NCBI RefSeq assembly: GCF_030463565.1
Contig: NC_134643.1
Span: 215,068,583-215,132,582 of the forward strand
Direction of reading: 5' to 3'
DNA: 64,000 nt
Origin: Pelecanus crispus
Taxonomy: Eukaryota; Chordata; Aves; Pelecaniformes; Pelecanidae
Shown here: positions 11,704-23,664 of the stretch, piece after piece
Numbering within the stretch: the first letter of the stretch is position 1
How the letters are laid out: every line of letters starts with the position of its first letter
Notes under the pieces: model-generated
The model's input: only the letters and a program-made list of their open reading frames with translations
Database searches by the model: none
What the model was told of the DNA's origin: nothing
Translations under genes and position numbers: made by a program

Positions 11704-12352
11704 ACAGAAGGCGGGCCCCTGCTTCCTTGCCGCCTCCGCACCTCTTCACCCTATGTAAAGATACCAGTAAATGTGCTTGTTTTAACAAATGCCGTGTCTG
11801 CGAGTGTCTGGGCAACACTTTGTTGGGGAACGTTACCCCTTAGCTCCACCTCCCCTCTGTAACAAAGAGGTGAAGTCGGTGCTCAAATTTACGCTTGCAG
11901 GGGCTGCACTCATGCTTCGATGTTTAGCACCGCCTTCTCTTCTCTTCTCTCTCTTCTCCTGGTGTTCTTGACATTGCCTCCTCCCCGCCTCCTTTCCCAT
12001 GCCCCGGCCCACCTCTGTGCTTGCTTAGAAGGATGCCGCTGAAATCAGCTCCTCCGTCGCTGGGTCTCACTTTTTCTGGCTGCCTGGCATCCGGCTAACA
12101 TCAACGCACCACAAGGCCTTACCGTTCTTTGCATCAGGGAAAGAGCACGGAGGGTACAAACGAAAGCAAGCCGCTTAGGAATGAGCATCGTACCAGTAGG
12201 CAAGGCTCTCTGAGCTTCAGGGGTGTGCTGAAAATCGAGAAGATGTCTCTTCATCCCCGCAATGAGAAGCAATGGGTTGTACGCTTACTAATCTACACAA
12301 AACGGCTTCTTAGAAGATTGTGTCATCTCTTGGGTGCACGCTTCGACTACAT

Positions 12353-12707
12353 GTTATTGCGACCTTCCAATACTTAAAGGGGGCCTACAGGAAAGATGGG
12401 GAGAACCTTTTTAATAAGGCCTGTTGTGACAGGACAAGGAATAACGGATTTAAGCTAAAGAAGAATAGATTGAGACTAGACATTAGAAAGAAGTTTTTTA
12501 CAATGAGGGTGGTCAAGCACTGGCACAGGTTGCCCAGAGAGGTGGTGGAGGCCCCATCCCGGGCAACATTCAAGGTCAGGTTGGATGGGGCTCTGAGCAA
12601 CCTGATCTGGTTAAAGCTGTCCCTGCTCACTGCAGGGGGGTTGGGCTAGATGACCTCTAAAGGTCCCTGCCAACCCAAAACATTCGATGATTCTATGATT
12701 CTATGAT
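12353..12707 (+). mobile_element. 5'-truncated CR1 3' end inserted in unit 4
   Basis: Copy of the unit 3 insertion at the same site in the repeat, so it was spread by duplication of the unit and not by new retrotransposition. Confidence 0.9.
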
Positions 12708-12723
12708 ATTAAGTACCTAGGCC

Positions 12724-14262
12724 TTATTTTACTGTATCAGTTTTTGTGACTGAGGCATCCTCATCATTCTCCTCACATGTAAGGATGTTCCTCAGGCTGT
12801 GTGCATTGGTATACATGCACTTGAGGTGGCTGGTCTTCTGGTTCCCATCTTGGGAGGCAGCTAAGGAACATTTGTCGCGGCTCTCGTTGCCCTGGCTTAT
12901 TCCCCGGTCGGTTGCAATGGCGTGAGCATTGCCACTTTGGACCCCATCCCCCAAGTCCTTCACTTTAAAGCCCGCCTCACCAAGTCGGCCAGCTTGCTGC
13001 CACAGATTGCCTTGCCTCCTTCTAGACAGGTGGATCCCATCCCTCCCTAACAGCCTATAGTCATGGAAGAATGTCCTGTTGTCATCAAAGCCAAAACCCT
13101 CACGATGGCACCAGCCACCAAGCCAAAAGTTGATTTGCATTCTACGCCTATTGCTGGCTGCAGCCTTTCCTCTAACCCGTAAAATGGAAGAAAAGGTAAC
13201 TTGGGCACCAATACTTTTTGCTTGCCACCCCCAGGGCTTTGTAGTCTTCCTTGATTCGATTCTGCCCAGGTTCTGCCTTGCAGTGTCATGCATGCCCACA
13301 CGAGAAGAGTAACAATGGATAGGTCGTCTGTGCTCTCGACAAGCTGTGGCACCCTCTTGGCAACAGCTCGGACCTTAGCTCCCAGAAGGCAGCACACTTC
13401 TCGTGACTCCCTGTCAAGCTGGCACATGGATGCCTCAGTGCCCCTTAACAGGCAGTCACCCGCCACGAGCACTTGTTTCTTTTTGCAGTAGCTCCTGCGC
13501 GCTGCTACGGTTTCTCACTGCAGACCTTGCTTGGGGGTGTCTACAGCTGCTAAAGCTTCCTATCTCGTTTTGGTTGTAATGTTGGAGGGTTGGGACTGAA
13601 GCAGCGTCCTGCTTTTGTGTGCCACTGGGGTCCAAGAAGCCTCATTCTCTGCGGTGTCCACCACAGAAGCGTGGTTCTGAAACCACTGTTCTATCTCCAT
13701 GTTGGCCCCTCTGACACTGCACAGCCTTTTAACTGTTTCCTGCAACTTGTCCACCTGATGCAACAGATCATCAGCCTGTGCGCATCTTTTGCAGGTACTT
13801 GCCTTTTCTCCAAGAGAAGGGTCTGGGCACTCATTGCAATCTGCCGTCTGTACTGAAGTCTCCTTCCTTGCCAGTTCTGTCTGGGTGGAAGCGTCACAGA
13901 TCTCAGAGCCTTTCTCTGTAGAAATACTAGTTTTAACTCTGGGGAGAATGCCCACCATTCTGGCAGAGACCTAGAGCACTTCCCTGGACTGTGGGCCTAC
14001 AAGCTGGCTGCACGGCTCCTCTCACACACCCTTGCGCATGAACTGCTGCTCAGCATGCTGCGCCCACTTCACCCCTGTTTGCACGCCCCGCTTGCAGCGC
14101 TCCTGGCAGGTAGTGCACCCTAGGCTTGTTGAAATCTCCTGCAGTTGCTCCTGGCAATGCCCAAGCCGTGTCAGCCTCTCTCACAAGAGCCACCTGGGCC
14201 TGGCAGGGCTCTCTGCACGTCCTCTGGTTTCCCTGGCTCCAGGAACCCCCCCATGCACTACT
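12724..14262 (-). mobile_element. CR1 LINE ORF1 plus start of ORF2, unit 4
   Basis: Copy of the unit 3 element displaced by 4,425 bp: coiled-coil frame 13958-13560, SGNH segment 13472-12950, ORF2-start motif near 12800. Confidence 0.82.
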
Positions 14263-15435
14263 ACTCACTCAATCCTTGGAAGACTTTTCCTCAAAAGGAA
14301 GGAAGAACTGAGGAGCTCTTACCCTGCTCGAGGAAATAAACATTTCTTTAATTAACTCTTTATTCCTAGAAGGAGAGTTTATCCCTGCCTGAACAATATT
14401 TCAAAGAAGAGAAGTTGCTGCAACTGGGGAAAAGATCCGGTTTTTCTTTTTATCCACATTATTTGTCTTCCTCGTTAGAGAAAGCAGCGATATGACCGCT
14501 AATAGATGTGTATCCGTAGCTTCTCTGATAAATGGATGTATGATTTACGTTCAGGCTGGGAAGTCAAAAGTCCCTGGGTACAATGAAGGTGTATAATTAT
14601 ATGAAGTACGTTGGGGTACCGGCAGTGTGAGTGCATGTGCTACATGCACACGTATGAAAGCGTGAGAGAGAACTTCTCCCCAAAGGCTCCTTGCTGCTGC
14701 TGCTGCCGCTGCCGCTGCCGCTGCCGCTGGTGCTGGTGCTGTGGAAGGAGGCATGAGCCTGACGGCGGGGCTCAGCCGGGCGTGGAGGTCCTCATGCAAG
14801 GCAGGGACGCCCTTGTGCTGCCCCTGCTGCTCTTTCTGGGGAGGTTTCGGGGCCTGGGGAGCTCTGTCCTGCCGGGGGGGGTTGCGCTTTGCATGTTTCA
14901 GGGGCTGGCAAGCCAGGGGTGATGGCAGTGGCCAGCCAGGCGGGCTGTTGCCGTGGGGCTCTGGCAGCCGTGACAGCACAGAGGACAAGTCACAGAGGGG
15001 TGTCAGCAGGGCTGCCATCCGGCAGCGCCGCCGCTGCAGTACGGCTCGGGCCAGCGGTGAGTGGGGCAGGCGGGGGGAAGGCTGGGCCGGACGAGGGCCG
15101 GGGCAGAAGCGCCAGCCCGCGCAGGGCTTTCGAAGGCTGGGCAAGGGCGCAGCCGCTGCGGGGAGCGCCTTGGGCAGGGCAGGTGCCGCCCTTGGGGCTG
15201 GGCACACAGGTGCCCGCCACTGCCAGCCACGGCCAGTGCCTGGGGGGGCTGCGGGGATGTGCCCCCAGCCCCGCAGTGCTCACCAACCTTCCTCTTGCTG
15301 CCCCTGAGCTCCCTCGCCCCGTCTCCCACCCATCCCCGCGCCCCTGTGTCTCCTCTCCCCGCCGCCCCAGACGCCATCTCCCTCCCACCCAGCCCCACTG
15401 AGCCCCTTCTCTCCCTCCTCCTCCTCCTCCAGGCC

Positions 15436-16127
15436 ATGGCTCTGGGAATCTCCCACGTCCTGATGGTGCTGAGCATCGTGCAATACACTCTGAGGGTGGG
15501 TGACCGGCCAGATGCGGCCACGCAAGACCTCCTGCGGCAGCGTGAGGAGCAGCTGAGCCAGGAGATGACTTGGCTCATGCAGGAGATGGAGCAGAGGAGC
15601 CAGGAGCCACGCGGGCTCGCCCAGGAAGGCGTGCTCCTCGCCGCCTGCCAGCACTGGTGGTTCTTGGCCTCTGCCGAAATGCTGCTGCTGCTCTTTGGGC
15701 TCTGCTGGCTCTCCAGGCAGAGGAGCACCGACTCACACGGCGGCGGGCACCAGGCAAGCTCCAGCAGGGAGGAGGGGGATGGCCACGAGGACAAACCACA
15801 CCCTTATGACACTTGGGGTCAAGACGAGTCTGTGGCTAAGGTGGGGAGCTCCGCTGCGTCTGCCAAGCCCTTTGCAAGAAGGGCTTTCTGACGGGGCAGC
15901 ATCCAGCCGTGGGAGCGGGCAGTGCCTACAGAGACCTGAGCGCCCACAACAAGGACAACATCATCGACCGCCTGCTGCTCGTGCCCCTGAGACCACCCGC
16001 ATGGCACTTCTTCCACCAGCGCTGGGCACTGCGGGGGAGCTGCCCGTCAGACGCTCCTGCAGATACCCGTGTGGAGCGCCTGCCGGAGAACGGGCTGTGC
16101 TTCCTCCTCTACCCCACGGCGAGCTGA
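15436..16127 (+). pseudogene. ITPRIPL1-like truncated gene, copy 5
   Basis: Intact 151-aa ORF at 15436-15891 with the same acceptor, Kozak context and two hydrophobic segments as copy 1. The decayed 3' remnant ends at 16127. The upstream intron carries the G variant at 15119 shared with copy 6. Confidence 0.72.
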
Positions 16128-16777
16128 ACAGAAGGCGGGCCCCTGCTTCCTTGCCGCCTCCGCACCTCTTCACCCTATGTAAAGATACCAGTAAATGTGC
16201 TTGTTTTAACAAATGCCGTGTCTGCGAGTGTCTGGGCAACACTTTGTTGGGGAACGTTACCCCTTAGCTCCACCTCCCCTCTGTAACAAAGAGGTGAAGT
16301 CGGTGCTCAAATTTACGCTTGCAGGGGCTGCACTCATGCTTCGATGTTTAGCACCGCCTTCTCTTCTCTTCTCTCTCTTCTCCTGGTGTTCTTGACATTG
16401 CCTCCTCCCCGCCTCCTTTCCCATGCCCCGGCCCCACCTCTGTGCTTGCTTAGAAGGATGCCGCTGAAATCAGCTCCTCCGTCGCTGGGTCTCACTTTTT
16501 CTGGCTGCCTGGCATCCGGCTAACATCAACGCACCACAAGGCCTTACCGTTCTTTGCATCAGGGAAAGAGCACGGAGGGTACAAACGAAAGCAAGCCGCT
16601 TAGGAATGAGCATCGTACCAGTAGGCAAGGCTCTCTGAGCTTCAGGGGTGTGCTGAAAATCGAGAAGATGTCTCTTCATCCCCGCAATGAGAAGCAATGG
16701 GTTGTACGCTTACTAATCTACACAAAACGGCTTCTTAGAAGATTGTGTCATCTCTTGGGTGCACGCTTCAACTACAT

Positions 16778-17132
16778 GTTATTGCGACCTTCCAATACTT
16801 AAAGGGGGCCTACAGGAAAGATGGGGAGAACCTTTTTAATAAGGCCTGTTGTGACAGGACAAGGAATAACGGATTTAAGCTAAAGAAGAATAGATTGAGA
16901 CTAGACATTAGAAAGAAGTTTTTTACAATGAGGGTGGTCAAGCACTGGCACAGGTTGCCCAGAGAGGTAGTGGAGGCCCCATCCCGGGCAACATTCAAGG
17001 TCAGGTTGGATGGGGCTCTGAGCAACCTGATCTGGTTAAAGCTGTCCCTGCTCACTGCAGGGGGGTTGGGCTAGATGACCTCTAAAGGTCCCTGCCAACC
17101 CAAAACATTCGATGATTCTATGATTCTATGAT
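16778..17132 (+). mobile_element. 5'-truncated CR1 3' end inserted in unit 5
   Basis: Same insertion with the A variant near 16967 that is shared with unit 6. Confidence 0.9.
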
Positions 17133-17148
17133 ATTAAGTACCTAGGCC

Positions 17149-18687
17149 TTATTTTACTGTATCAGTTTTTGTGACTGAGGCATCCTCATCATTCTCCTCA
17201 CATGTAAGGATGTTCCTCAGGCTGTGTGCATTGGTATACATGCACTTGAGGTGGCTGGTCTTCTGGTTCCCATCTTGGGAGGCAGCTAAGGAACATTTGT
17301 CGCGGCTCTCGTTGCCCTGGCTTATTCCCCGGTCGGTTGCAATGGCGTGAGCATTGCCACTTTGGACCCCATCCCCCAAGTCCTTCACTTTAAAGCCCGC
17401 CTCACCACGTCGGCCAGCTTGCTGCCACAGATTGCCTTGCCTCCTTCTAGACAGGTGGATCCCATCCCTCCCTAACAGCCTATAGTCATGGAAGAATGTC
17501 CTGTTGTCATCAAAGCCAAAACCCTCACGATGGCACCAGCCACCAAGCCAAAAGTTGATTTGCATTCTACGCCTATTGCTGGCTGCAGCCTTTCCTCTAA
17601 CCCGTAAAATGGAAGAAAAGGTAACTTGGGCACCAATACTTTTTGCTTGCCACCCCCAGGGCTTTGTAGTCTTCCTTGATTCGATTCTGCCCAGGTGCTG
17701 CCTTGCAGTGTCATTCATGCCCACACGAGAAGAGTAACAATGGATAGGTCGTCTGTGCTCTCGACAAGCTGTGGCACCCTCTTGGCAACAGCTCGGACCT
17801 TAGCTCCCAGAAGGCAGCACACTTCTCGTGACTCCCTGTCAAGCTGGCACATGGATGCCTCAGTGCCCCTTAACAGGCAGTCACCCGCCACGAGCACTTG
17901 TTTCTTTTTGCAGTAGCTCCTGCGCGCTGCTACGGTTTCTCACTGCAGACCTTGCTTGGGGGTGTCTACAGCTGCTAAAGCTTCCTATCTCGTTTTGGTT
18001 GTAATGTTGGAGGGTTGGGACTGAAGCAGCGTCCTGCTTTTGTGTGCCACTGGGGTCCAAGAAGCCTCATTCTCTGCGGTGTCCACCACAGAAGCGTGGT
18101 TCTGAAACCACTGTTCTATCTCCATGTTGGCCCCTCTGACACTGCGCAGCCTTTTAACTGTTTCCTGCAACTTGTCCACCTGATGCAACAGATCATCAGC
18201 CTGTGCGCATCTTTTGCAGGTACTTGCCTTTTCTCCAAGAGAAGGGTCTGGGCACTCATTGCAATCTGCCGTCTGTACTGAAGTCTCCTTCCTTGCCAGT
18301 TCTGTCTGGGTGGAAGCGTCACAGATCTCAGAGCCTTTCTCTGTAGAAATACTAGTTTTAACTCTGGGGAGAATGCCCACCATTCTGGCAGAGACCTAGA
18401 GCACTTCCCTGGACTGTGGGCCTACAAGCTGGCTGCACGGCTCCTCTCACACACCCTTGCGCATGAACTGCTGCTCAGCATGCTGCGCCCACTTCACCCC
18501 TGTTTGCACGCCCCGCTTGCAGCGCTCCTGGCAGGTAGTGCACCCTAGGCTTGTTGAAATCTCCTGCAGTTGCTCCTGGCAATGCCCAAGCCGTGTCAGC
18601 CTCTCTCACAAGAGCCACCTGTGCCTGGCAGGGCTCTCTGCACGTCCTCTGGTTTCCCTGGCTCCAGGAACCCCCCCATGCACTACT
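17149..18687 (-). mobile_element. CR1 LINE ORF1 plus start of ORF2, unit 5
   Basis: Same element. The HDTARQ block carries variants shared with unit 6 (NDTARQH, near 17710), and there is one private change near 17407. Coiled-coil frame 18383-17985. Confidence 0.82.
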
Positions 18688-19860
18688 ACTCACTCAATCC
18701 TTGGAAGACTTTTCCTCAAAAGGAAGGAAGAACTGAGGAGCTCTTACCCTGCTCGAGGAAATAAACATTTCTTTAATTAACTCTTTATTCCTAGAAGGAG
18801 AGTTTATCCCTGCCTGAACAATATTTCAAAGAAGAGAAGTTGCTGCAACTGGGGAAAAGATCCGGTTTTTCTTTTTATCCACATTATTTGTCTTCCTCGT
18901 TAGAGAAAGCAGCGATATGACCGCTAATAGATGTGTATCCGTAGCTTCTCTGATAAATGGATGTATGATTTACGTTCAGGCTGGGAAGTCAAAAGTCCCT
19001 GGGTACAATGAAGGTGTATAATTATATGAAGTACGTTGGGGTACCGGCAGTGTGAGTGCATGTGCTACATGCACACGTATGAAAGCGTGAGAGAGAACTT
19101 CTCCCCAAAGGCTCCTTGCTGCTGCTGCTGCCGCTGCCGCTGCCGCTGCCGCTGGTGCTGGTGCTGTGGAAGGAGGCATGAGCCTGACGGCGGGGCTCAG
19201 CCGGGCGTGGAGGTCCTCATGCAAGGCAGGGACGCCCTTGTGCTGCCCCTGCTGCTCTTTCTGGGGAGGTTTCGGGGCCTGGGGAGCTCTGTCCTGCCGG
19301 GGGGGGTTGCGCTTTGCATGTTTCAGGGGCTGGCAAGCCAGGGGTGATGGCAGTGGCCAGCCAGGCGGGCTGTTGCCGTGGGGCTCTGGCAGCCGTGACA
19401 GCACAGAGGACAAGTCACAGAGGGGTGTCAGCAGGGCTGCCATCCGGCAGCGCCGCCGCTGCAGTACGGCTCGGGCCAGCGGTGAGTGGGGCAGGCGGGG
19501 GGAAGGCTGGGCCGGACGAGGGCCGGGGCAGAAGCGCCAGCCCGCGCAGGGCTTTCGAAGGCTGGGCAAGGGCGCAGCCGCTGCGGGGAGCGCCTTGGGC
19601 AGGGCAGGTGCCGCCCTTGGGGCTGGGCACACAGGTGCCCGCCACTGCCAGCCACGGCCAGTGCCTGGGGGGGCTGCGGGGATGTGCCCCCAGCCCCGCA
19701 GTGCTCACCAACCTTCCTCTTGCTGCCCCTGAGCTCCCTCGCCCCGTCTCCCACCCATCCCCGCGCCCCTGTGTCTCCTCTCCCCGCCGCCCCAGACGCC
19801 ATCTCCCTCCCACCCAGCCCCACTGAGCCCCTTCTCTCCCTCCTCCTCCTCCTCCAGGCC

Positions 19861-20552
19861 ATGGCTCTGGGAATCTCCCACGTCCTGATGGTGCTGAGCA
19901 TCGTGCAATACACTCTGAGGGTGGGTGACCGGCCAGATGCGGCCACGCAAGACCTCCTGCGGCAGCGTGAGGAGCAGCTGAGCCAGGAGATGACTTGGCT
20001 CATGCAGGAGATGGAGCAGAGGAGCCAGGAGCCACGCGGGCTCGCCCAGGAAGGCGTGCTCCTCGCCGCCTGCCAGCACTGGTGGTTCTTGGCCTCTGCC
20101 GAAATGCTGCTGCTGCTCTTTGGGCTCTGCTGGCTCTCCAGGCAGAGGAGCACCGACTCACACGGCGGCGGGCACCAGGCAAGCTCCAGCAGGGAGGAGG
20201 GGGATGGCCACGAGGACAAACCACACCCTTATGACACTTGGGGTCAAGACGAGTCTGTGGCTAAGGTGGGGAGCTCCGCTGCGTCTGCCAAGCCCTTTGC
20301 AAGAAGGGCTTTCTGACGGGGCAGCATCCAGCCGTGGGAGCGGGCAGTGCCTACAGAGACCTGAGCGCCCACAACAAGGACAACATCATCGACCGCCTGC
20401 TGCTCGTGCCCCTGAGACCACCCGCATGGCACTTCTTCCACCAGCGCTGGGCACTGCGGGGGAGCTGCCCGTCAGACGCTCCTGCAGATACCCGTGTGGA
20501 GCGCCTGCCGGAGAACGGGCTGTGCTTCCTCCTCTACCCCACGGCGAGCTGA
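19861..20552 (+). pseudogene. ITPRIPL1-like truncated gene, copy 6
   Basis: Intact 151-aa ORF at 19861-20316, remnant to 20552. It has the same protein sequence as copies 1, 2, 5 and 7. Confidence 0.72.
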
Positions 20553-21202
20553 ACAGAAGGCGGGCCCCTGCTTCCTTGCCGCCTCCGCACCTCTTCACCC
20601 TATGTAAAGATACCAGTAAATGTGCTTGTTTTAACAAATGCCGTGTCTGCGAGTGTCTGGGCAACACTTTGTTGGGGAACGTTACCCCTTAGCTCCACCT
20701 CCCCTCTGTAACAAAGAGGTGAAGTCGGTGCTCAAATTTACGCTTGCAGGGGCTGCACTCATGCTTCGATGTTTAGCACCGCCTTCTCTTCTCTTCTCTC
20801 TCTTCTCCTGGTGTTCTTGACATTGCCTCCTCCCCGCCTCCTTTCCCATGCCCCGGCCCCACCTCTGTGCTTGCTTAGAAGGATGCCGCTGAAATCAGCT
20901 CCTCCGTCGCTGGGTCTCACTTTTTCTGGCTGCCTGGCATCCGGCTAACATCAACGCACCACAAGGCCTTACCGTTCTTTGCATCAGGGAAAGAGCACGG
21001 AGGGTACAAACGAAAGCAAGCCGCTTAGGAATGAGCATCGTACCAGTAGGCAAGGCTCTCTGAGCTTCAGGGGTGTGCTGAAAATCGAGAAGATGTCTCT
21101 TCATCCCCGCAATGAGAAGCAATGGGTTGTACGCTTACTAATCTACACAAAACGGCTTCTTAGAAGATTGTGTCATCTCTTGGGTGCACGCTTCAACTAC
21201 AT

Positions 21203-21557
21203 GTTATTGCGACCTTCCAATACTTAAAGGGGGCCTACAGGAAAGATGGGGAGAACCTTTTTAATAAGGCCTGTTGTGACAGGACAAGGAATAACGGATT
21301 TAAGCTAAAGAAGAATAGATTGAGACTAGACATTAGAAAGAAGTTTTTTACAATGAGGGTGGTCAAGCACTGGCACAGGTTGCCCAGAGAGGTAGTGGAG
21401 GCCCCATCCCGGGCAACATTCAAGGTCAGGTTGGATGGGGCTCTGAGCAACCTGATCTGGTTAAAGCTGTCCCTGCTCACTGCAGGGGGGTTGGGCTAGA
21501 TGACCTCTAAAGGTCCCTGCCAACCCAAAACATTCGATGATTCTATGATTCTATGAT
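21203..21557 (+). mobile_element. 5'-truncated CR1 3' end inserted in unit 6
   Basis: Same insertion and the same shared variant as in unit 5 (near 21392). Confidence 0.9.
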
Positions 21558-21573
21558 ATTAAGTACCTAGGCC

Positions 21574-23112
21574 TTATTTTACTGTATCAGTTTTTGTGAC
21601 TGAGGCATCCTCATCATTCTCCTCACATGTAAGGATGTTCCTCAGGCTGTGTGCATTGGTATACATGCACTTGAGGTGGCTGGTCTTCTGGTTCCCATCT
21701 TGGGAGGCAGCTAAGGAACATTTGTCGCGGCTCTCGTTGCCCTGGCTTATTCCCCGGTCGGTTGCAATGGCGTGAGCATTGCCACTTTGGACCCCATCCC
21801 CCAAGTCCTTCACTTTAAAGCCCGCCTCACCAAGTCGGCCAGCTTGCTGCCACAGATTGCCTTGCCTCCTTCTAGACAGGTGGATCCCATCCCTCCCTAA
21901 CAGCCTATAGTCATGGAAGAATGTCCTGTTGTCATCAAAGCCAAAACCCTCACGATGGCACCAGCCACCAAGCCAAAAGTTGATTTGCATTCTACGCCTA
22001 TTGCTGGCTGCAGCCTTTCCTCTAACCCGTAAAATGGAAGAAAAGGTAACTTGGGCACCAATACTTTTTGCTTGCCACCCCCAGGGCTTTGTAGTCTTCC
22101 TTGATTCGATTCTGCCCAGGTGCTGCCTTGCAGTGTCATTCATGCCCACACGAGAAGAGTAACAATGGATAGGTCGTCTGTGCTCTCGACAAGCTGTGGC
22201 ACCCTCTTGGCAACAGCTCGGACCTTAGCTCCCAGAAGGCAGCACACTTCTCGTGACTCCCTGTCAAGCTGGCACATGGATGCCTCAGTGCCCCTTAACA
22301 GGCAGTCACCCGCCACGAGCACTTGTTTCTTTTTGCAGTAGCTCCTGCGCGCTGCTACGGTTTCTCACTGCAGACCTTGCTTGGGGGTGTCTACAGCTGC
22401 TAAAGCTTCCTATCTCGTTTTGGTTGTAATGTTGGAGGGTTGGGACTGAAGCAGCGTCCTGCTTTTGTGTGCCACTGGGGTCCAAGAAGCCTCATTCTCT
22501 GCGGTGTCCACCACAGAAGCGTGGTTCTGAAACCACTGTTCTATCTCCATGTTGGCCCCTCTGACACTGCGCAGCCTTTTAACTGTTTCCTGCAACTTGT
22601 CCACCTGATGCAACAGATCATCAGCCTGTGCGCATCTTTTGCAGGTACTTGCCTTTTCTCCAAGAGAAGGGTCTGGGCACTCATTGCAATCTGCCGTCTG
22701 TACTGAAGTCTCCTTCCTTGCCAGTTCTGTCTGGGTGGAAGCGTCACAGATCTCAGAGCCTTTCTCTGTAGAAATACTAGTTTTAACTCTGGGGAGAATG
22801 CCCACCATTCTGGCAGAGACCTAGAGCACTTCCCTGGACTGTGGGCCTACAAGCTGGCTGCACGGCTCCTCTCACACACCCTTGCGCATGAACTGCTGCT
22901 CAGCATGCTGCGCCCACTTCACCCCTGTTTGCACGCCCCGCTTGCAGCGCTCCTGGCAGGTAGTGCACCCTAGGCTTGTTGAAATCTCCTGCAGTTGCTC
23001 CTGGCAATGCCCAAGCCGTGTCAGCCTCTCTCACAAGAGCCACCTGTGCCTGGCAGGGCTCTCTGCACGTCCTCTGGTTTCCCTGGCTCCAGGAACCCCC
23101 CCATGCACTACT
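21574..23112 (-). mobile_element. CR1 LINE ORF1 plus start of ORF2, unit 6
   Basis: Same element with the variants seen in unit 5. Coiled-coil frame 22808-22410, SGNH segment from about 22322 to 21850. Confidence 0.82.
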
Positions 23113-23664
23113 ACTCACTCAATCCTTGGAAGACTTTTCCTCAAAAGGAAGGAAGAACTGAGGAGCTCTTACCCTGCTCGAGGAAATAAACATTTCTTTA
23201 ATTAACTCTTTATTCCTAGAAGGAGAGTTTATCCCTGCCTGAACAATATTTCAAAGAAGAGAAGTTGCTGCAACTGGGGAAAAGATCCGGTTTTTCTTTT
23301 TATCCACATTATTTGTCTTCCTCGTTAGAGAAAGCAGCGATATGACCGCTAATAGATGTGTATCCGTAGCTTCTCTGATAAATGGATGTATGATTTACGT
23401 TCAGGCTGGGAAGTCAAAAGTCCCTGGGTACAATGAAGGTGTATAATTATATGAAGTACGTTGGGGTACCGGCAGTGTGAGTGCATGTGCTACATGCACA
23501 CGTATGAAAGCGTGAGAGAGAACTTCTCCCCAAAGGCTCCTTGCTGCTGCTGCTGCCGCTGCCGCTGCCGCTGCCGCTGGTGCTGGTGCTGTGGAAGGAG
23601 GCATGAGCCTGACGGCGGGGCTCAGCCGGGCGTGGAGGTCCTCATGCAAGGCAGGGACGCCCTT

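Larger units (their letters stand above)
10390..14814. repeat. Array unit 4 (long form, 4,425 bp)
   Basis: Shares the frameshifting extra A with unit 3 (here at 11138-11139), so the two form a recent pair. A private G at 12344 was noted. CR1 3' insertion at 12353-12707. Confidence 0.9.
14815..19239. repeat. Array unit 5 (long form, 4,425 bp)
   Basis: Shares several variants only with unit 6: G at 15119, an extra C near 16434, A in the CR1 near 16967, the changed junction triplet near 17712, G near 18145 and T near 18621. Units 5 and 6 therefore form a second recent pair. A private C near 17407 was noted. The ITPRIPL1-like frame is intact. Confidence 0.9.
19240..23664. repeat. Array unit 6 (long form, 4,425 bp)
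   Basis: Carries the same private variants as unit 5, each displaced by exactly 4,425 bp (for example G at 19544 and T near 23046). The ITPRIPL1-like frame is intact. CR1 3' insertion at 21203-21557. Confidence 0.9.
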